Virus record (IMG/VR): IMGVR_UViG_3300030329_003334
Location: 30,022-94,021 of that record
DNA length: 64,000 nucleotides
Reading direction: 5' to 3' (one strand)
Origin: a virus
Part shown: positions 60,409 through 64,000 of the stretch, piece after piece
Numbering within the stretch: the first letter of the stretch is position 1
How the letters are laid out: each line of letters begins with the position of its first letter
Program-made: the position numbers and the translations under genes
The notes under the pieces: generated by a model
What the model was told of the DNA's origin: nothing
Seen by the model: only the letters and a program-made list of their open reading frames with translations
Databases searched by the model: none

Positions 60409-61458
60409 ATGAAAAAAATACTATTAATATTATTAATTATTTTTATTTCTTGCACAGTTCCAAAGAAATGCTGCTCACAAGAAATAAAGAAAATATTTAA
60501 ATTTTCTACATTTTATGCGGCAGCAAGTGGTGGTACATCTATATCAGATGTAGATGTTTTTTCTGTAACTAATGGTTTAGAAACATCTATTGTACAAACT
60601 CCGTTTGATTATAATTTAGCATTTGGTATTAGAAAGATTGCTAGATTTGGATATGAAAATAGAGCTAACACATTTTATGATGGTACAGAAACATCATGGT
60701 CTGATGCTGCTAATATCGGTAAGAAAAGTGGATTAGAGTTTTTATTTGAAGCAGATATAAAAAGACAAGAAGGTGTTGACTATTTAGACCAACATCATTT
60801 TATTAGATATGTAGCTGATAGTTGGATATTAAAAGGAGAATATTTACAAGATGGATTTGCAGATATTAAATATTTTGAAACTTCGCAAAGATATAGATAT
60901 AATATAGGTAAATTATCATTTAATATAGGTGCTGCACAAAGATTATCTGAGCCTTATGGGTATGATCCTTTAGAAGAGTGGTTATTAGATAATGGTGGAA
61001 TACACTATACATATTTAGCTATACAAGAAGGATATAATATAGATGTGTATAATTCTATTTATACAGATCCTGATGGAAAAGTAGTTGCTACAAATCCAGA
61101 AGTTTGGGAAGAAGTTGTTATACCTCAAATGTTATCTGATTATACAGAGAAAAAAAGAAATGAGTTAGAGAGAAAAATGCAACAATCTTTAGTAATAGGA
61201 TTTGATTATTATTACTATAAAAAAGATTTTTGGCTTCATAGTTGGGGAAATATAATGCCCTGGCACTACGATGATGGAGGCACTTTTTCTTATCATAATT
61301 ATAATGATGGGAATCAGTGGTATGATTATTCTGGTGGACTTATATTTGGGTATAAATTAAGTAAAAGTTTAGGTACTTTTATAGAAGGAAAATATAATAA
61401 ATACTGGAATAGAGAGTGGTATGATTTTAAGTTTGGTGTAAATTATATCATATTTTAA
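60409..61458 (+). CDS. Exported outer-membrane-type protein (349 aa)
   Basis: A lipoprotein-type signal (LLILLIIFISCTVPKK, lipobox near Cys15) precedes a strand-rich chain with aromatic girdles (QSLVIGFDYYYYKKDFWLHS) and it ends in FKFGVNYIIF, with a terminal Phe as in outer-membrane beta-barrels. No catalytic motif. It may remodel the host outer membrane or block superinfecting phage. The lipobox and barrel signals both fit, so the exact type is open. Confidence 0.5.
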   Translation: MKKILLILLIIFISCTVPKKCCSQEIKKIFKFSTFYAAASGGTSISDVDVFSVTNGLETSIVQTPFDYNLAFGIRKIARFGYENRANTFYDGTETSWSDAANIGKKSGLEFLFEADIKRQEGVDYLDQHHFIRYVADSWILKGEYLQDGFADIKYFETSQRYRYNIGKLSFNIGAAQRLSEPYGYDPLEEWLLDNGGIHYTYLAIQEGYNIDVYNSIYTDPDGKVVATNPEVWEEVVIPQMLSDYTEKKRNELERKMQQSLVIGFDYYYYKKDFWLHSWGNIMPWHYDDGGTFSYHNYNDGNQWYDYSGGLIFGYKLSKSLGTFIEGKYNKYWNREWYDFKFGVNYIIF

Positions 61459-61485
61459 AACAAGTATTAATTAAAACTAATAAAC

Positions 61486-61710
61486 ATGGATAATGTATTT
61501 AATTTAGTAACAAGTTTTGTAAGTAAAATGACAAGTTTATTTATGACTATGCTATCGTTTGGTATAATGGCAGAAATCTTATTTGGTGGACCTATGATGG
61601 GATTATCTGTTATTTCGAACATAATGGATCTGATAAACATGTTAGGAAGTAATGGTGTTATAGGACTTATAACATTAGTAGTATTATTTGGATTATTAAA
61701 TAAAGAATAA
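61486..61710 (+). CDS. Small membrane protein (74 aa)
   Basis: Hydrophobic almost throughout: MTSLFMTMLSFGIMAEILFGG and LGSNGVIGLITLVVLFGLLN give two membrane helices. It stands between the exported protein and the nuclease gene. Possibly a second holin or an antiholin, which is a guess. Confidence 0.5.
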   Translation: MDNVFNLVTSFVSKMTSLFMTMLSFGIMAEILFGGPMMGLSVISNIMDLINMLGSNGVIGLITLVVLFGLLNKE

Positions 61711-61714
61711 TACT

Positions 61715-62083
61715 ATGTATACCTATAATATTAAATTACTAAGAGTTATTGATGGAGATACAATAGACGCACAAATTGATTTAGGATTTGATGTTTCGGT
61801 AAAGAAAAGGATTCGATTCTTAGGGGTTAATACCCCTGAGTCTCGGACCAGAGACTTAGAAGAAAAAGCTAGGGGTTTAGCTGCCAAAGATAGGGTTAAA
61901 CAGTTGCTAGAAGGAACAAATACAATACGATTAGTTTCACATGGAGTTGGAAAATACGGAAGATGTTTAGGAGAATTAAGTATAGATGTATTAGATGGAA
62001 AAGAATGTTTAACAATGATTAGTATAAATGAATTATTAATTAAGGAAGGCCATGCTGTAGAATATCATGGTGGAAAAAGATAA
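61715..62083 (+). CDS. Thermonuclease-like (SNase) protein
   Basis: 122 residues. RVIDGDTIDAQIDLGF, RIRFLGVNTPESRTRDLEE and KYGRCLGEL hold the Asp, Arg and Glu residues of the staphylococcal nuclease site. It lacks an obvious signal peptide, so it is probably cytoplasmic, degrading host nucleic acid, or it is carried in the virion. It cuts single-stranded and double-stranded DNA or RNA in the family. Confidence 0.8.
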   Translation: MYTYNIKLLRVIDGDTIDAQIDLGFDVSVKKRIRFLGVNTPESRTRDLEEKARGLAAKDRVKQLLEGTNTIRLVSHGVGKYGRCLGELSIDVLDGKECLTMISINELLIKEGHAVEYHGGKR

Positions 62084-62087
62084 AATT

Positions 62088-62252
62088 ATGAATTGGATAA
62101 ATAGTTGGAAAGAAGGTAATAAAAAGGAAAAGTATAATATGGAAATTAGATTAGGAAAACTTACCATATTAGAAATGAAATATTGCGCATGTTCAGAAAA
62201 GAAATGTGCTAAATTTAGAATGATGTTGTTTAACTTAGGATTTGAAATATAA
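62088..62252 (+). CDS. Unknown Cys-containing small protein (54 aa)
   Basis: ATG 62088 is preferred because the frame's earlier start lies inside the nuclease gene. Basic and helical N terminus, then MKYCACSEKKCAKFRMM with three Cys. Its last base is the first base of the next start. No family recognised. Confidence 0.4.
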   Translation: MNWINSWKEGNKKEKYNMEIRLGKLTILEMKYCACSEKKCAKFRMMLFNLGFEI

Positions 62253-62527
62253 TGGCAAAAGAATTAAATGAAGAGACTGGTTTTACGGTCAGTATAAAAA
62301 CAATGATCGCTGTAGGTTTTGCTATGGCAACTATAATAGGAATGTGGTTTGCTTTACAAGCAGATATAGCGGAAGCAAAAGAGCTTCCCAAACCAGATAT
62401 TTCCAGAATGGAATTTAATATGAAAGATGAAAATATCCGAAATACTATTATAGAAACTAGAGATGATGTTAAAAAACTAGAAGAAAGAATGATCAGAATG
62501 GAAGATAAAATAGATGATTTAAGATGA
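62252..62527 (+). CDS. Single-pass membrane protein with coiled-coil (91 aa)
   Basis: SIKTMIAVGFAMATIIGMWFALQA (about 14-37) is a membrane helix; the rest is an acidic coiled-coil (IIETRDDVKKLEERMIRMED). The layout is that of an inner-membrane spanin or a virion anchor. It overlaps the next gene by 4 bases; that protein is exported, so a two-part spanin is conceivable but not shown. Confidence 0.5.
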   Translation: MAKELNEETGFTVSIKTMIAVGFAMATIIGMWFALQADIAEAKELPKPDISRMEFNMKDENIRNTIIETRDDVKKLEERMIRMEDKIDDLR

Positions 62528-62886
62528 AAGAAACTTGGAGAATTTTTTGTATATATCTACTAATACTTAGTTTAGTATTATTTGGAGGAATGGCTTTTGG
62601 TCAAAGTCCTTGTAAAAAAGATGTGTGTGTTGTAGAATTTAATGCAAGCTGGAATTCAGCAAATGGTGTAGATTATCTAAATGATCTTACTGATTGTGGG
62701 ATTAAAAAAATAAGTATAGATGAAGGAGATTGGCAAAAGAAATATAATATAGTTATAGTTCCTACTATTATAGTTTTTAATGGGGACGAAGTAAAAAGAT
62801 TTCAAGCTGATCTTAGTTTTAAACTATTAGCAACTAAAGAAGAAATACAAGGAGTTGTTGATGAAATTATAATGAGCGATTTTTAA
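62524..62886 (+). CDS. Exported thioredoxin-like protein without a redox CxxC
   Basis: 120 residues. Signal peptide ICIYLLILSLVLFGGMAFGQ-type sequence, then VCVVEFNASWNSANGVDYL aligned to the thioredoxin active-site helix (WCGPC becomes WNSAN) and IVIVPTIIVFNGDEVKRF with the cis-Pro strand. So the fold is kept and the disulfide chemistry is lost. Two other Cys (PCKKDVC) follow the signal. Likely a structural or binding role in the periplasm. Confidence 0.55.
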   Translation: MKETWRIFCIYLLILSLVLFGGMAFGQSPCKKDVCVVEFNASWNSANGVDYLNDLTDCGIKKISIDEGDWQKKYNIVIVPTIIVFNGDEVKRFQADLSFKLLATKEEIQGVVDEIIMSDF

Positions 62887-62887
62887 T

Positions 62888-64000
62888 ATGAAAAGAATAC
62901 CTGATATATTATACCCTTGGATAGCAATATATATTGCTGTCTTTTTAGTAGCAATAAGTGCATTTTTTAATGTAGCCTTTAGTCAAAATACCTGGGTAAA
63001 CTTTAAAGTACAATATGATTTCTATGGAGTTCAGGAATCTAATTTCTTTATGGTTAATGACAGCTCTGGACAACAAGTTTTTTATCATCAACCAACAGTA
63101 TCTTATGAATATTTAGATACGACTATACAATTACAATCTGGTAATTATACAGTATCATTAACAGATAACTATGGTGATGGATGGACATCTAATTTACCAT
63201 CTTGGTTTAAGATGCAGAATACTTGTCAGGGATTAATGATAGACTGGCAGTTACAAGGACTTAATTTCTTTTTAAGAGATACAACTGTAAATATAATGCC
63301 TTGTCCTCCTCCTTATGGAGCATGTACTGATCCTTTAGCTTTAAATTATGATTCACTAGCAGGTTGGGATGATGGCAGCTGTATATATCCACCTTGTACA
63401 GGTTTAGATACATTTTATGTTTTAAATTATTGTCAAGGAGCTCAAAATAGAGTTCACTATAAATGGACAAATATGCCAAATCCTAGTTGCAGAATGGCGT
63501 ATTATACTAGAACAACAGATCCAAACACATTAGGAAATGTTTGGTATCCTTATCCTACAAACTGGTCAAATACAGGTGTAATATTTAGTAATTCTCAAAA
63601 TAATACTACATATTATTTCTTAGGTATGTTAGCTGATTCAAGTTTAACAGATACCTTAGTTGTAACAACTATAGAATGTATACCAGGATGTATGGATCCT
63701 GCTGCTTTAAACTATAATCCATGGGCAAACGTAGATGATGGTAGCTGTCAAATGCCTCCAGCGAATTGTACGGTAGGAGAATCTAATATAGTAGTAACTG
63801 TAATACCAGATACATATCCAGGAGAAACTTCCTGGGAAATAGCAGACACAACAGGAACTATATTAGCAACTTCACCTCCGTTCACTCAAGTGGGTATTCC
63901 AGTGGTAACTGAAGTTTGTATTCCAAATGGAACTGTTATAGAATTTACTATGTTTGATTCTTTTGGAGATGGTTTATGTGGATCATGTTATGGAGGTGTA
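62888..64000 (+). CDS. Exported GCTDP-repeat protein (3' end missing)
   Basis: Starts with ATG 62888 and is open to the window end (371 codons here). An N-terminal hydrophobic stretch (IAIYIAVFLVAISAFFNVAF) is followed by exported sequence. ACTDPLALNYDSLAGWDDGSC and GCMDPAALNYNPWANVDDGSC are the same repeat type as in the gene at 55244. The ends of the visible part (DSFGDGLCGSCYGGV) look like Bacteroidota secreted proteins. Likely surface or virion adhesin. Confidence 0.55.
   Translation, partial: MKRIPDILYPWIAIYIAVFLVAISAFFNVAFSQNTWVNFKVQYDFYGVQESNFFMVNDSSGQQVFYHQPTVSYEYLDTTIQLQSGNYTVSLTDNYGDGWTSNLPSWFKMQNTCQGLMIDWQLQGLNFFLRDTTVNIMPCPPPYGACTDPLALNYDSLAGWDDGSCIYPPCTGLDTFYVLNYCQGAQNRVHYKWTNMPNPSCRMAYYTRTTDPNTLGNVWYPYPTNWSNTGVIFSNSQNNTTYYFLGMLADSSLTDTLVVTTIECIPGCMDPAALNYNPWANVDDGSCQMPPANCTVGESNIVVTVIPDTYPGETSWEIADTTGTILATSPPFTQVGIPVVTEVCIPNGTVIEFTMFDSFGDGLCGSCYGGV

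Noticed and set aside
1-64000. Stop-codon reassignment, known in some crAss-like phages
   Set aside because: Long genes such as the polymerase and capsid are intact with the standard code, and TAG, TAA and TGA all end real genes here.

Overview
The window is a 64 kb piece of a double-stranded DNA tailed phage genome, most likely a crAss-like phage of a Bacteroidota (flavobacterial-type) host. Support for this: a giant open frame with a DFDID signature of the kind found in crAss-like virion RNA polymerases, followed by a second giant frame; a crAss-like terminase, portal, scaffold and major capsid series; a family A DNA polymerase with a DnaG-like primase and DnaB helicase; AT-rich DNA with A-rich leaders instead of Shine-Dalgarno sites; promoters of the Bacteroidota form TTTG-N19-TATATTTG; and host-like extracellular repeats (SprB-type, GCTDP...DDGSC) in the virion proteins. 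The standard genetic code fits all frames. I found no integrase, tRNA or CRISPR array.

Layout. (1) Bases 1-10.2 kb, rightward: two giant, probably virion-carried proteins. The first is cut by the window start. (2) 10.3-32.0 kb, leftward: a MoxR-type ATPase with its VWA partner, then recombination and replication genes (RecE-like nuclease, RusA-like resolvase, primase, SSB, Sak4-like ATPase, DnaB helicase, SF2 helicase, family A polymerase), then about 25 small genes of mostly unknown role, several encoding single-pass membrane proteins, plus an exported DUF1287-type protein. (3) 31.95-32.39 kb: a divergent control region with a structured RNA candidate and a clear promoter. (4) 32.4-64 kb, rightward: small genes including IHF-like and GroES-like proteins, tail-fibre and cysteine-rich virion proteins, DUF5675 protein, holin, TerL, portal, scaffold, major capsid protein, connector and tail genes, a 1,290-residue adhesin-like protein ending in a Hint domain, and a set of exported proteins at the right end.

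The most unusual signal is in the leftward arm. Nearly every intergenic gap longer than about 50 bases there folds into a compact RNA-like structure closed by long perfect helices. Several contain H-type pseudoknots, and one pair of hairpins has exactly complementary six-base loops (kissing loops). The first leftward gene (31704-31946) is about 45% G+C against about 28% in a neighbouring gene, and it is a string of perfect hairpins. A rightward structured RNA candidate sits opposite it. Together these look like a phage-encoded set of structured regulatory or processing RNAs. All structures were found by eye, without folding or alignment software.
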